This document shows positions 33,655 to 43,162 of a stretch of 64,000 bases of DNA, piece after piece; the stretch's first letter is position 1; each line of letters begins with the position of its first letter. The notes beneath the pieces are model-generated. The model ran no database searches. It was not told the origin of the DNA and worked only from the letters and a program-made list of their open reading frames with translations. A program made the position numbers and the translations under genes. The stretch is taken from assembly GCA_016699675.1 (NCBI GenBank), contig CP064985.1:2666001-2730000 (forward strand), read 5' to 3'. Source of the DNA: Austwickia sp. Lineage in GTDB: Bacteria > Actinomycetota > Actinomycetes > Actinomycetales > Dermatophilaceae.

Positions 33655-36600
33655 GTGAGTCCGACCCCTCCGCAGCAGTCGGCCGGCCCTGGCAGCGACA
33701 CCGCGCGCCGGCCGACGAGTTCTCGGACGGGTCGTGGTGGCGCGTCCGGGCCGCGGGCCCACGACGATGCGCCCGCCGATCTGATCGGCGCGCCCGCGGG
33801 CGATGAGCCGCAGTTCGGCCAGGCGGTGGACGAGGGTTCTCCCGCCGATGCTCCCGCGGGTGACGCCGTCTCCGAGATCGGCGCCGAGATGGACGCCTCC
33901 GAGATCGACCGTGCGGACCTCCTGGGAAGCGATGACTCCGCCGGAGCCGGCCCGGGCGGGCCGACGGCAACACCCGAACCGGCAGCAGACCAGCGCGGCG
34001 AACCCGCCGACCAGCGCCGCGGACCCGACGACACGGGCGAATCCGCAGACGAGGCGGCCGAGCTCGACGTCTATCACGCGCCGATGGTCGTCGTCCCCAA
34101 CGAGACGGTCGAGCGCCGGGCCGACAAGGGCGGCGAGACGATCTACTCCGCGGCGCCTCCACCCCGCGTCCGGGCGGCCGGCTCGGCGGACGACGACGTC
34201 GCCGGCGGCCATCTCGGCGCGACCGCCGGTGCCCTGCCGCCAGCCGAGACCGGGGCCGTGGCCGGTGCAAATGCCGGCGCGACCTCGCACGATGTGCCCT
34301 TCATTCCCGCCGCCGACGCCCCGAGCTTCGCCGACCCGCCCCGGGCGGAGCGGCCGCCTGAGGTCCCAGTCCGGCGTCCGGTGACCCGCCGCGCTCGACG
34401 TACCCCCATCGCCGACTCCGCCCTGGAGCCCGGGGCCGCCCCCTCGCGGGGGGAACGCGTCGGCGCCGCGCTGCGGGTCTGGCGGGGCGACCTGGCGCAG
34501 ACGGGGGGGCCGAACGCGCTGCTGTGGTACCGGGACACCCCCGACGGCACTCTCGACCTCACCAAGGCGCACCCTACGGGCGTGTCGATGCTCATGGCCG
34601 GCAACCGGGTGCGCCTCTCCCACCTGGTGCGCGAGCCGGCGGCGTTCCGGGAGGCGCTCGGTACGGCGCGGCGGATCCGCAACAAGGCCCTGGAGCTGCA
34701 CGACGACCATGGCCTCGACGCGGGGTACGTCTGCGTGGGCATGGCGACCTGGCAACTGCCCGGCACCCACCGGCGCCCGCAGGCCCCGATCATGCTGCGC
34801 TCGGCCCGGCTTCACGCGGTCGACGGGGCCGAGACCGACCTGGAGATGGAGCTGTCCACCCGGGTCGAGATCAACCCGGTGTTCCTGCACTACATGGCCT
34901 CCGAGCAGGGCGTTCGGCTCAAGGGGGAGGCCCTCGCCGACCTCGCCCACTCGACGGGCCGCTTCGACCCGTTGCCCGTCTATCGCGAGCTGCGCCGGGT
35001 GCTCGCCGGGGTCGCGGACTTCACGATCGTCGACCGCCGGGTCATCTCCACGTTCGCGATGAGCAAGATGGCGATGGTCGCCGACCTGGCCGCCTTCGCC
35101 GACATCCTCGCCGGCAACGACGTGATCGCGGCGCTGGCGGGCGACCCGAACGCCGAGCAGGCCCTGCGAGCGGACGGCGACGGCGGCCTCGCCGACAGCG
35201 ATCGTCGCCCCGCCGAACCCGACCTGGCCCGCGAGTCGCTGGTCCTCGACGCCGATCCCAGCCAGCAGGACGTGATCGACGCGGCCCGCAGCGGCCGGCA
35301 CGTGCTGCTCGACGCGGCCCGGGGGACGGGGACGACCCAGACCCTCGCCAACATCGCCGCGGCGCTGGTGGCCGGCGATCAGCGGGTGCTCGTCGTGAGC
35401 GAGAGCGCGCGCCAGTTGGCCGACTTCACGGCGTACCTGGACCGGGCCGGCCTCAGCGAACTGGTCCTCGACGCGCGCGACCCGCACGAGCTGCGGCGGA
35501 CGATCTCGACGGACATCATCGCGCGGGTCGAAGGCCGCCGAATCCCGCCGGGTTCGCGGGAGGGGTACGGCGAGCGGGGCGCGGACCCCGCGTCGGGCGC
35601 CGCCGGGGAAAACCTCACCGGCCCAGGGGAATCGGGCTCTCGGGAGCTGGATGGACGCGAAAGCGGTGACGGGACCGGCACGGCGGCCGGCTCCCGGACG
35701 GCGCCCGCGTTGAGTCCCGAGGAGGAGGCGCTGGCGACCGTACGCCGAGCGCGCCCCGACGACGAGGACTCCCCGCACCGGGAGCTGGCCCGGCTGCGGG
35801 CGCGCCTCGCCGGCCACTCGCAGGCGCTGCACGCCCCCCGGGAGCCCTGGGGGGTCAGCATCTTCGAGGCCCAGACCGCGCTCGCCGGGCTCTCGGCGCA
35901 CGCCGACGCCCCCACCTCCCGGGTCCGGATCCCCCCGGAGGCGCTGCGCCGGCTCACCCGCGACGGGCTGCGCCAGTTGGCGCAGGAGGCCGCGCAGGTC
36001 GCGGCCGACGGGGCCTGGACGACCGCGCCCGGCGACGAAGACCCCTGGTGGGGAGCACAACTCCCCACGCCGGAGGACGCGGAACTCGCGGTCGCGATCG
36101 CAGCCGATCTCGCGGGGGGCCGGTTGGCCGCCGACCGAGACGTCCTGGACGCGGCGCTAGCCGACGCCGGGCTGCCGCCGGGCCGCTCGGTGGAGGACTG
36201 GCACGAGGCGCTGAGTCTCGTCGCGGGGGTGCGGGACACGCTGATGGCGTTCCGGCCGGAGGTCTACAGCCGCGATCTCGAACCGCTCATCGCGGCTACC
36301 GACCCGGCCACCGAGGCGCGCTCGTCCTGGTGGGCCCGGGGGAGCAGCCACAAGAAGGAGGCCCGGGCGCTGGCCCTGCCGCACGCCCGCATCGACTCCC
36401 TCCACGAAGCGCTGCGGCGCGCGCACGACCAGCGCGAGCGCTGGGTCGCGCTGACCGGCCGCGACGACGAGCCGCGCGTGCCGGAGAAGGCGGCCGAGGC
36501 GCTGGCCCGGTGCGTCGCCCTCGAGAAGGACGTGGCCTGGCTGGACCTGATGCTTGCGGGAGCAAGCGGTGGTTCGGCGCTGATGACCCTGCCCATCGAC

Positions 36601-38322
36601 CGGCTGCAGGCCCGGCTCGCCCAGCTGGCTGCCCGCGCGGACCGGGCGGACGTGGTCCCGGCGGTCCGGGAGCGGTTGGCGCGCCTGGCGCAGGCCGGGC
36701 TGGGCGAGTTCTTGCGCGACCTGGCCCACCGGCACGTCGCCCCCGAGCGAGTGGTCGACGAGGCCGAATTCGTCTGGTGGCTCTCGGTGCTGGACGCGGT
36801 GGCGGGCCAGGACCCGGCGTACGGCTCCCACGACGGCGCTGCCCTGCACGACCTGGTGCGCGAGTTCGTGGCTTGCGACCGCGCCTTGCACGCCGGGCGC
36901 GCCCAGCAGGTGCTGCAGCGGGCCCGCGCCCACGCCCGCGTCGAGGCCTCCACCCGGCCGGACCAGGTCAACGTCCTGCGGGAGGCTGCGGCGTACGACC
37001 GGCTGCCCCGCCCCACCCGCGCCCTGCTCGCCGAGTGCGGCGAGGTGGTCGCGGCCGTCGCGCCGATCTGGGTCATGAGCCCGCTGACCTTGGCATCCGT
37101 CGTGCCCACCCACCTGGCCTTCGACGCCGTCCTCATCGACGACGCGGGGCGGATGCCCGTCGCGCATGCCGTGTCGGCCCTGGCCCGGGCCGTGCGCGTC
37201 GTCGCCGCCGGCGACCTGCAGGGGCTCGGTCCGCGGCACTTCGAGACGGTGGCGCCCGCGGACGACGTGGACGAGGACGACGACGCACCGGCCGCGTCGG
37301 TCTCGGTGCTGGAGGCCCTCTCGGCGTACCTGCCCCTGCGGCACCTGACCTGCGCGTACGGCGAGCGGGATGCGCGCCTGGTCTCCTTCGCGGTGGGGCA
37401 GCGCGAGGAGGAGGCGCGGGCCTGGCCGACCCCCCGCCGGGGCACGGCGCTGCGGCTGCTGCGCACCGGCGCGGTCATCTCCTCCGTGGACCAGATCGGC
37501 GAGGCGGAGGCGCGCGAGAACAGCCGGGTCGTCGATGTCGTCGTGGAGCACCTGCGGCAGTCCCCGCAGTCCTCCCTCGCGGTGCTGGCGATCACCCCGG
37601 CCCAGGCGGCCGAGCTCGACCGGCACATCAGGCACGCGCTGACCAGGGACGCCCAGGCCGCTGCCGCGCCGGTGCTCGCGGAGGGCGCGGACGAACGGCT
37701 CCTCGTGACCACCGTCGACCGCGCCGCGGGCACCACCCGCGACACGGTGGTCTTCGCCACCGGGCTGATGCCACTGCCCGGCATGCGGCTGCGCGCCCCC
37801 GAGCGGCTGCACCACGCCGACGGCGACCGGCTCGTCGACACCGTGGTGGGCATCGCTCGGCATCGCCTCGACATCGTCTCCGCGCTCACGGCCCGGGACA
37901 TGGCGCAGATCCCGGCCGCCTCCGCGGGTCAGGTCCGGATGGCGCAGCTGTTGGAGCACGCGGAACGGGACGGCTACCTCGGGTCCGCGCCCGACGACGA
38001 CGACCGGCACGCCCTGCTTCGCGAGCTGGCCGGCCGCCTCCGGTCGGAGGGCCTGACGGTGCACGAGGGGTACGGCGTCGGCGAGGCCCGCATCGACCTG
38101 GCCGTCGAGGAGCCGTACGTGCCGGGCAAGGTCGTCGTCGCCGTCCACTCCGACGGAGCGCGGCACGCGGCCGTCGCGACGGTGCGGGAGCGGGAGCGGC
38201 TCGGGCCCGAGCAGCTCGACCGGCTGGGCTGGCGGACCGTGCGGGTGTGGAGCACCGATGTGTTCCGCGACCCCGCGCGGGATGTCGCCCGCATCGTCGA
38301 CGCCGCCCGGGCCGGGGGCTGA
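33655..38322 (+). CDS. SF1 helicase/DUF4011-like protein with C-terminal endonuclease-like domain; degenerate motifs
   Basis: A 1555-residue protein. Residues 1 to ~265 are disordered and acidic. From ~270 it resembles the DUF4011/SF1 helicases that end in an MTES_1575-type restriction-endonuclease-like domain. The P-loop region near 557-567 reads AARGTGTTQT, with threonine where the catalytic lysine of GTGKSQT should be. The Walker B region near 1160 reads LIDDAGRMP in place of DEAS/DEAH-like forms, and the later loop is AAGDLQGLGP. The C-terminus has ARIDLAVEE and LGWRTVRVWSTDVFRDP, but the usual IECDG is VAVHSDG. The frame is open throughout. It may bind nucleotide or DNA without hydrolysis, or be a regulatory relic. 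Confidence 0.75.
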   Translation: MSPTPPQQSAGPGSDTARRPTSSRTGRGGASGPRAHDDAPADLIGAPAGDEPQFGQAVDEGSPADAPAGDAVSEIGAEMDASEIDRADLLGSDDSAGAGPGGPTATPEPAADQRGEPADQRRGPDDTGESADEAAELDVYHAPMVVVPNETVERRADKGGETIYSAAPPPRVRAAGSADDDVAGGHLGATAGALPPAETGAVAGANAGATSHDVPFIPAADAPSFADPPRAERPPEVPVRRPVTRRARRTPIADSALEPGAAPSRGERVGAALRVWRGDLAQTGGPNALLWYRDTPDGTLDLTKAHPTGVSMLMAGNRVRLSHLVREPAAFREALGTARRIRNKALELHDDHGLDAGYVCVGMATWQLPGTHRRPQAPIMLRSARLHAVDGAETDLEMELSTRVEINPVFLHYMASEQGVRLKGEALADLAHSTGRFDPLPVYRELRRVLAGVADFTIVDRRVISTFAMSKMAMVADLAAFADILAGNDVIAALAGDPNAEQALRADGDGGLADSDRRPAEPDLARESLVLDADPSQQDVIDAARSGRHVLLDAARGTGTTQTLANIAAALVAGDQRVLVVSESARQLADFTAYLDRAGLSELVLDARDPHELRRTISTDIIARVEGRRIPPGSREGYGERGADPASGAAGENLTGPGESGSRELDGRESGDGTGTAAGSRTAPALSPEEEALATVRRARPDDEDSPHRELARLRARLAGHSQALHAPREPWGVSIFEAQTALAGLSAHADAPTSRVRIPPEALRRLTRDGLRQLAQEAAQVAADGAWTTAPGDEDPWWGAQLPTPEDAELAVAIAADLAGGRLAADRDVLDAALADAGLPPGRSVEDWHEALSLVAGVRDTLMAFRPEVYSRDLEPLIAATDPATEARSSWWARGSSHKKEARALALPHARIDSLHEALRRAHDQRERWVALTGRDDEPRVPEKAAEALARCVALEKDVAWLDLMLAGASGGSALMTLPIDRLQARLAQLAARADRADVVPAVRERLARLAQAGLGEFLRDLAHRHVAPERVVDEAEFVWWLSVLDAVAGQDPAYGSHDGAALHDLVREFVACDRALHAGRAQQVLQRARAHARVEASTRPDQVNVLREAAAYDRLPRPTRALLAECGEVVAAVAPIWVMSPLTLASVVPTHLAFDAVLIDDAGRMPVAHAVSALARAVRVVAAGDLQGLGPRHFETVAPADDVDEDDDAPAASVSVLEALSAYLPLRHLTCAYGERDARLVSFAVGQREEEARAWPTPRRGTALRLLRTGAVISSVDQIGEAEARENSRVVDVVVEHLRQSPQSSLAVLAITPAQAAELDRHIRHALTRDAQAAAAPVLAEGADERLLVTTVDRAAGTTRDTVVFATGLMPLPGMRLRAPERLHHADGDRLVDTVVGIARHRLDIVSALTARDMAQIPAASAGQVRMAQLLEHAERDGYLGSAPDDDDRHALLRELAGRLRSEGLTVHEGYGVGEARIDLAVEEPYVPGKVVVAVHSDGARHAAVATVRERERLGPEQLDRLGWRTVRVWSTDVFRDPARDVARIVDAARAGG

Positions 38323-38324
38323 CC

Positions 38325-38552
38325 GTGCCGGATCAGCCGGCGGAGGGCGCGCGCCCGCCGGTACGTCGGGTGGGCCGGCGCCGCGTGGTCACCCGGGATG
38401 CCGGGGGCGTGGTGCCGCGCCTGGACCCGACGTACGACGACCGCGACGCGCGCCCCGCGCTGCCCACCGCACCGGGAACTCCGGCCGGACCCGCCGGCGA
38501 CGACGAGCGCGACCGGTGGCTGCGCGAGCAACGGCCGCCGCACTGGGGCTGA
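38325..38552 (+). CDS. Small conserved-looking protein, C-terminus REQRPPHWG
   Basis: A 75-residue protein starting at GTG two bases after the helicase-like gene's stop. It is basic at the start, then Pro/Asp-rich, and ends in DERDRWLREQRPPHWG, a tail of a kind seen in small actinobacterial proteins. Coupled placement and codon use support translation. No domain or function is recognised. The strong terminator follows 30 bp later, so it is the last gene of the block. Confidence 0.6.
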   Translation: MPDQPAEGARPPVRRVGRRRVVTRDAGGVVPRLDPTYDDRDARPALPTAPGTPAGPAGDDERDRWLREQRPPHWG

Positions 38553-38582
38553 CGCTCCTCGACGCTGGCGGGGTACGAAAAA

Positions 38583-38625
38583 CCCGAGAGGCCCCGACGC
38601 GCTGCGCGCATCGGGGCCTCTCGGG
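38583..38625. terminator. Strong bidirectional terminator hairpin
   Basis: A perfect 15-bp stem cccgagaggccccga / tcggggcctctcggg (38583-38597 and 38611-38625). It is preceded by AAAAA on the plus strand and lies between converging genes. Confidence 0.88.
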
Positions 38626-38675
38626 GTGCTCTACGGGTGAGGTGACGCTCAACCTGCGGCGTCGACCTGCGCGGC

Positions 38676-39065
38676 TCAGCGGCGCTGGGCGCGCAGTTCG
38701 TCGCGGATCTCGGCCAGCAGCGCGGCCTCGTCGGACAGCGGCTCCGGCTCCTTGCCCAGCTTGCGGCGCTCGGCCAGCTTGTTCATCGGGACGACGAAGA
38801 TGAAGTACACGACGGCGGCCGTCAGCAGGAACACGATCAGCGCGTTGATGATCGCCGAGAAGTTGACGAAGGTGTTCTCCTGGCCGGACTTCACGAAGAA
38901 GCCGAGGCCCTGGGAGTTGGCGCCGCCGGCCGCGTTGACCAGCGGAGTCACGATGGCCGTGACCATCGTGTCGACGACCTTCTGGAAGGCAGCGCCGATG
39001 ACGACCGCGATGGCCAGGTCGATGACGTTGCCGCGGAGAATGAACTCCTTGAAACCCTTGAGCAT
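38676..39065 (-). CDS. mscL: Large-conductance mechanosensitive channel
   Basis: A 129-residue channel subunit started at ATG 39065 behind GAGGA; an upstream in-frame start would add 28 atypical residues. The N-terminal helix KGFKEFILRGNVIDLAIAVVIGAAF is the family signature. A second membrane segment (AIINALIVFLLTAAVVYFIFVVPMN) follows a Gly/Asn-rich periplasmic loop, and the C-terminal charged helix completes the fold. MscL forms a homopentamer in the plasma membrane and opens on sudden osmotic downshift. It belongs to the mscL / SAF / fmdB minus-strand run. Confidence 0.96.
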   Translation of the reverse strand: MLKGFKEFILRGNVIDLAIAVVIGAAFQKVVDTMVTAIVTPLVNAAGGANSQGLGFFVKSGQENTFVNFSAIINALIVFLLTAAVVYFIFVVPMNKLAERRKLGKEPEPLSDEAALLAEIRDELRAQRR

Positions 39066-39261
39066 GAACAATCCTCGGTGGGGAAATAGGTGGCGATCGC
39101 CCGCGAGATCCGACACCTCGCTGTGCTGGGCGGAACGACCGCGGACCACCCTAGCGAGCCACTGCTCGGGACCTCCAAATCGACGCGACTTTCAGCTCTT
39201 CACTGCCACTTTCGTCGTGTTAAGGGCGCCAGTTGCGGTCGCAATTGTCCTATTTCTCCCC

Positions 39262-39936
39262 TCAGGAGGACCGGACCGCCGCGTGCAGGCCACCCCGGGG
39301 TCCGAGCGCGGCGGTAGTCAGCGGGCCGACGCGGTGGGCGGGGACCGCCACCGTGAGGCCGCGGGCCGCCGGCGCGGCGCCGAACGCCCCGGTATCCGCG
39401 CGATCGACCTCGATGACCACGGCGTCCGCCACCACGACCTCGCCGTCGGCGACCGCCACGAGATCGATGTGGTCCCCGGCGGCGCACCGCGCGGCGGCCG
39501 GCGCGTCGAGAAGAGGGACGTGCACGGCGCGGCTGCCCGCGGGCAGCAGGGGACCGCCGGTGCGCACCCGGCTGGTCGTCAGGAGCTCCCCGCGGCCGAC
39601 GGCGGCGGCCAGGGGTCTCCCCACGGCCTGGTCCGGCGCCGCCAGGGCGGAGCCGGGGAGGGCGGCGAGCGGGAGCCGCGTGGTCGTCAGGTCGTCGGCG
39701 CGCAGCACGTGCCCGACGGGCAGATCGGCCGTGCTGACCAGGCCGGGGGCGGTGGGTGGGCCGCCCCGCTCGGCGTACGGTCCGAGGACCAACCAACAGA
39801 CGGCCGACGCGCACAGGCCCGACGCGACGCGCCGCAGGACGACGCGGCGCCACGCGCGGGCGCGCGGCCCCCGGGCTGCCCGACGGAGGGTCGGCAGCCG
39901 GCGATCGCGGCGTGGGACGGGGGAGCGGGGGGACAT
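39262..39936 (-). CDS. SAF-domain (CpaB/RcpC-like) membrane protein
   Basis: A 224-residue protein. A basic cytoplasmic start is followed by one membrane segment (~residues 36-52, ASGLCASAVCWLVLGPY) and an SAF domain (TADLPVGHVLRADDLTTTRLPLAALPGSAL, then VGRPLAAAVGRGELLTTSRV, quoted in parts). Similar proteins assemble Flp/Tad pili (CpaB), but no other pilus genes are near, and single-copy versions sit between mscL and fmdB in many related actinobacteria. The function here is unknown. ATG 39936 lacks a strong ribosome-binding site. Confidence 0.8.
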   Translation of the reverse strand: MSPRSPVPRRDRRLPTLRRAARGPRARAWRRVVLRRVASGLCASAVCWLVLGPYAERGGPPTAPGLVSTADLPVGHVLRADDLTTTRLPLAALPGSALAAPDQAVGRPLAAAVGRGELLTTSRVRTGGPLLPAGSRAVHVPLLDAPAAARCAAGDHIDLVAVADGEVVVADAVVIEVDRADTGAFGAAPAARGLTVAVPAHRVGPLTTAALGPRGGLHAAVRSS

Positions 39937-40132
39937 TCGGGGAGCTTACGGCGGGTGCCGCCGCGGCCCGTCGGCTCGGGGCCAAAGCCTGGGGACAGTC
40001 GATCCGGCGGGTGGGGGTGTGGATGGGCGTCGCTCGAACCGGTTCAGTCGACCGGTGTCGCCGGGAGGGCGCGATCGGCCGGGAGTCGCCCGGGCGGACC
40101 GGGACAGGCGGGCGTCGCCCGGGCGGGCCGGG

Positions 40133-40495
40133 TCAGGCCGACGCCGCGGCCGACCCTGACGTCGTGGCCGAACCAGAGGAGGAGCCGCCGGACGCGGCGC
40201 CCCCGCCGGAGGACGTATCGGACCCGGCTGAGCCGGTGGCGCTGGATGACGATCCACCGCTCGAGTCGCCGGAGGAGGAGTTCGACGACTTCCCCGACCC
40301 GATGGTGGACGAGCTGGAGCTGCGGGAATCGGTCCGGTAGAAGCCCGACCCCTTGAACACGACGCCGACCGCGTTGAAGAGCTTGCGCAGGCGCCCGTCG
40401 CACTGGGGGCAGTCGGTCAGGGCGTCCTCGGTGAACGACTGCCGCACCTCGAAGTGGTGGTCGCAGTCGGTGCAGGCGTAGGCGTACGTGGGCAT
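40133..40495 (-). CDS. FmdB-family zinc-ribbon protein
   Basis: A 120-residue protein with the FmdB/CxxC_CxxC regulatory ribbon at the start: MPTYAYACTDCDHHFEVRQ, then DCPQCDGRLRKLF, with four metal-binding cysteines, then GVVFKGSGFYRTD. The last ~65 residues are a disordered Ser/Gly tail, as is usual in actinobacteria. The ATG follows a GGAG. Members have been linked to regulation of amidase/formamidase genes, but the role in this genome is open. Confidence 0.88.
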   Translation of the reverse strand: MPTYAYACTDCDHHFEVRQSFTEDALTDCPQCDGRLRKLFNAVGVVFKGSGFYRTDSRSSSSSTIGSGKSSNSSSGDSSGGSSSSATGSAGSDTSSGGGAASGGSSSGSATTSGSAAASA

Positions 40496-40595
40496 GCGTC
40501 ATCTCCAGCGAAACGAAAGGGCTCGTCACGATCTTAACGTCCGGGGCTGGTCGACTTATGCCGGTCCCGCGAGGCCGGTGGCCGCGAACGACCGG

Positions 40596-42155
40596 TCAGA
40601 CGTGTCGGCCGTGCCCGGTCGGCGGTCCGGGCCGGCGCGGGGGCCCCCACTTGCCCTTCGCCGGCCCCCATCCGGCCAGGCGGCCGCCCTCGTCGATCTT
40701 GTGCAGCTGCCGCTCCGCGTCCTGGCGGGTCCCCGGCGTCGCCACGATCAGCAGCTGGTCGCCCCGCCGCAACGGGGTCGTCGGGGTGGGGACGAACGCC
40801 CGACGCTCCCGCACGATCAGGCTCACGTGGGAGCCCTGCGGCAGGCGCAGCTCGAAGAGCTCGATGCCGTGCAGCCTGGAGTGCTGGCCGATGCGGACCT
40901 CCAGCAACTCGGCGCCGATGCCCTCCAGGGCGACCGTCTCCACCTCGAGGGCCACGGCACGTTCGGGATCGGTCACCCCCAGCCGCGCCGCCACCCAGGG
41001 CAGGGTTGGGCCTTGCACCACCGTGAAGACCACGACCAGCACGAAGACCAGGTTCAGCAGCCAATCGACGCCCTGGACGCCCTCGATGAAGGGCACGGTG
41101 GCGAGCACGATCGGTACGGCGCCGCGCAGCCCCGCCCACGACAGGAACAGCTGGTCGCGCCAGGAGTACGAGAACCAGGCGCATGAGGCCACCACCGACG
41201 CGGGCCGGGCGATCAGCAGCAGGACGAGCCCCAGCCCAACCGCGGGGAGCAGCTGGGGAAGCAGCTTGCTCGGGCTGACCAGCAGACCCAGCATGACGAA
41301 CAGGCCGATCTGGGCCAGCCAGCCCATCGCCTGGGCGAAGCCGCGACTTGCGGTGCGGTGCGGGAGCCGCTGATTGCCGATAACCAATCCGGCCAGGTAG
41401 ACGGCGATGAACCCCGAGGTGTGCAGGACGGAGGCGACGCCGTACGAGAGCATCACCCACGCGAGCACCCCGATCGGGAACAGCCCCGCGTGCCCCGAGA
41501 CGAGGATGCGCATCGCGCGTCCCCCGACCCAGCCCACCGCCAACCCGATGAGGGCGCCCCCGAGCAGCTCCAGGGCGATGCTGCCGAGGAGCGCGGCGAT
41601 CTCGCCGAGGGAGTACGCCGTGCCGGCGGCCTCCGCCAGGTGGTCGGCGAGGGCGACCACGATGAGGACGACGGGGGCGTCGTTGAAACCGGACTCGGCC
41701 TCCAGGATGCCGGTGAGGCGATGCGGGAGGGGGACGGAGCGCAGCACCGAGAACACGGCCGCGGCGTCGGTCGAGGCCAGGATGGCCCCGAGGAGGAGGG
41801 CGACGGACCACGGCTGGTGGAACAGCAGGTGCGCGGCCACGGCCACGATGCCGATGGAGACCGCGACCCCCACGGTGGCCAGCAGCGCGGCCGGCAGCGC
41901 GGACGGCTTGATGTCGGCCCAGTTGGTGGTGAGGCCGCCCTCGGCGAGGATCAGCGCGAGCGCGAGATAGCCCAGCACGCGGGTCAGCGACATCGAGCTG
42001 AACTGAAACCCCAGGCCCTCCTCGCCGATCGCGACGCCGATCAGCAGGTAGCTGAGCAGCGACGGCAGCCCGGTCCGCGTGGCCAGGCGAACGGCGGCGA
42101 CGGCGACCACGAGGACGATGGACGACCACAACAGCCACACCCCGAGGTCCCACAC
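40596..42155 (-). CDS. CPA1-family cation/proton antiporter with RCK C-terminal domain
   Basis: A 519-residue membrane protein. I place the start at GTG 42155 (VWDLGVWLLWSS), which has GGAG upstream; upstream frame sequence is Arg-rich shadow. About twelve membrane helices carry LIGVAIGEEGLGF, ASTDAAAVFSVLR and ESGFNDAPVVLIVVALADHL, the last two being the conserved acidic ion-binding helices of K+/H+ or Na+/H+ exchangers (NhaP2/CvrA type). The C-terminal ~110 residues are a TrkA_C/RCK regulatory domain (GSHVSLIVRERRAFVPTPTTPLRRGD, quoted in part). It begins 2 bp after the end of the folate gene, so the two are coupled. Confidence 0.9.
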   Translation of the reverse strand: MWDLGVWLLWSSIVLVVAVAAVRLATRTGLPSLLSYLLIGVAIGEEGLGFQFSSMSLTRVLGYLALALILAEGGLTTNWADIKPSALPAALLATVGVAVSIGIVAVAAHLLFHQPWSVALLLGAILASTDAAAVFSVLRSVPLPHRLTGILEAESGFNDAPVVLIVVALADHLAEAAGTAYSLGEIAALLGSIALELLGGALIGLAVGWVGGRAMRILVSGHAGLFPIGVLAWVMLSYGVASVLHTSGFIAVYLAGLVIGNQRLPHRTASRGFAQAMGWLAQIGLFVMLGLLVSPSKLLPQLLPAVGLGLVLLLIARPASVVASCAWFSYSWRDQLFLSWAGLRGAVPIVLATVPFIEGVQGVDWLLNLVFVLVVVFTVVQGPTLPWVAARLGVTDPERAVALEVETVALEGIGAELLEVRIGQHSRLHGIELFELRLPQGSHVSLIVRERRAFVPTPTTPLRRGDQLLIVATPGTRQDAERQLHKIDEGGRLAGWGPAKGKWGPPRRPGPPTGHGRHV

Positions 42156-42157
42156 GG

Positions 42158-43060
42158 TCAGGGACTCCAGTTCGCTGCGGGGCGGCTCGCGCTCGCCGGG
42201 GGCTCCGCACGGGCGGATCGATTTTCGCAGATCGGCCTCGCCAGGGGGAGGTCCGTCCAGCCGTGGGCGGGCCGCACCACGGCGGTCACGGCGGCGTCGT
42301 GCGGCTCGTGGGGCACGTGATCGACCAGCCCGTCGTCGTCGACGACGGCGACGACGGGGACGACGGGGGTGACGGCAACGACGGGGACCATCGGCGCGTC
42401 GTCGGCCCAATCGGCCCCGTCGGCGCGCTCGGTCGACTCACCAAGGCGCGCCATCGCGCGGTCATAGCTGCCGCCGCCCTGGCCGAGCCGCCGCCCGGTG
42501 CGGTCGACGAGCAGCGCCGGCACAACGACCAGCCCCGCCGCGGCGATAGCCGCCTGCCCCAGGGGGCGCTCGTCGCCGCCGAGCGCGACCCAGTCCAGGT
42601 CTTTGTCCGGCAGCAGCACCGGCACGATGACGCGGATCCCGCGCGCCAGGAGGTGCTCGTGCAGCGCGGTGGTCGGCGGCTCGGTGGGCAGCGCGACGTA
42701 CGACGCGACTGTCAGCCCCGCCGATCCGGGCGCCGGGTCGGGATTCGTGCGTGCCGGGCGGCGGGTCGGGGGCCGGGTCTGGGGCAGCCGCGCGAGGATC
42801 GCCGTCGCAATCGCCTCGGCCTCCCGGCGGCGTCGGGGATCGTCGGCGGCCAGGGCCGCGCGGTCCCGACGCCGCGTGCGCACGCCGGCGCGCGCCGTAC
42901 GTTTCGCCTCCGCGACCCCCGCCGCTCCGGCGCGCCCCGCGCCGCCCCCGTCCCCTCCGTCGGCGTCGTTCCCGCTGGTGGTGCGGTTGCCCGCTGGCGG
43001 CTCCCACCCGGAATCCTCGCAATCCCCCGAGAAGTCGCCGGGCGCGCGGGGGCTGCTCAT
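42158..43060 (-). CDS. 5-formyltetrahydrofolate cyclo-ligase
   Basis: A 300-residue enzyme, longer than the usual ~190 because of a ~50-residue Gly/Ala-rich N-terminal stretch and a proline/valine-rich insertion near the end. The core shows AEAKRTARAGVRTRRR, VASYVALPTEPPTTAL with the folate-binding region, and the signature GQGGGSYDRAMARL, which binds the ATP phosphates. It converts 5-formyl-THF to 5,10-methenyl-THF. It is divergent from moeA, as in many actinobacteria, and 2 bp ahead of the antiporter. The true start may be downstream of 43060. Confidence 0.9.
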   Translation of the reverse strand: MSSPRAPGDFSGDCEDSGWEPPAGNRTTSGNDADGGDGGGAGRAGAAGVAEAKRTARAGVRTRRRDRAALAADDPRRRREAEAIATAILARLPQTRPPTRRPARTNPDPAPGSAGLTVASYVALPTEPPTTALHEHLLARGIRVIVPVLLPDKDLDWVALGGDERPLGQAAIAAAGLVVVPALLVDRTGRRLGQGGGSYDRAMARLGESTERADGADWADDAPMVPVVAVTPVVPVVAVVDDDGLVDHVPHEPHDAAVTAVVRPAHGWTDLPLARPICENRSARAEPPASASRPAANWSP

Positions 43061-43162
43061 CGGTCCAGTGTGCCCGCGCGGTTAGGGTGCATGCATATCC
43101 CGTCCCGTGCGGCTCCCCGAACGTCCCCCCGCAGCAGCCCGCTTCACCTCGGAGGTGCCGGC

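Noticed and set aside
36048..38322. Long second plus-strand frame inside the helicase-like gene
   Set aside because: Arg/Gly/Ala-rich shadow; only its last 75 codons, after the helicase-like stop, are a plausible separate gene.
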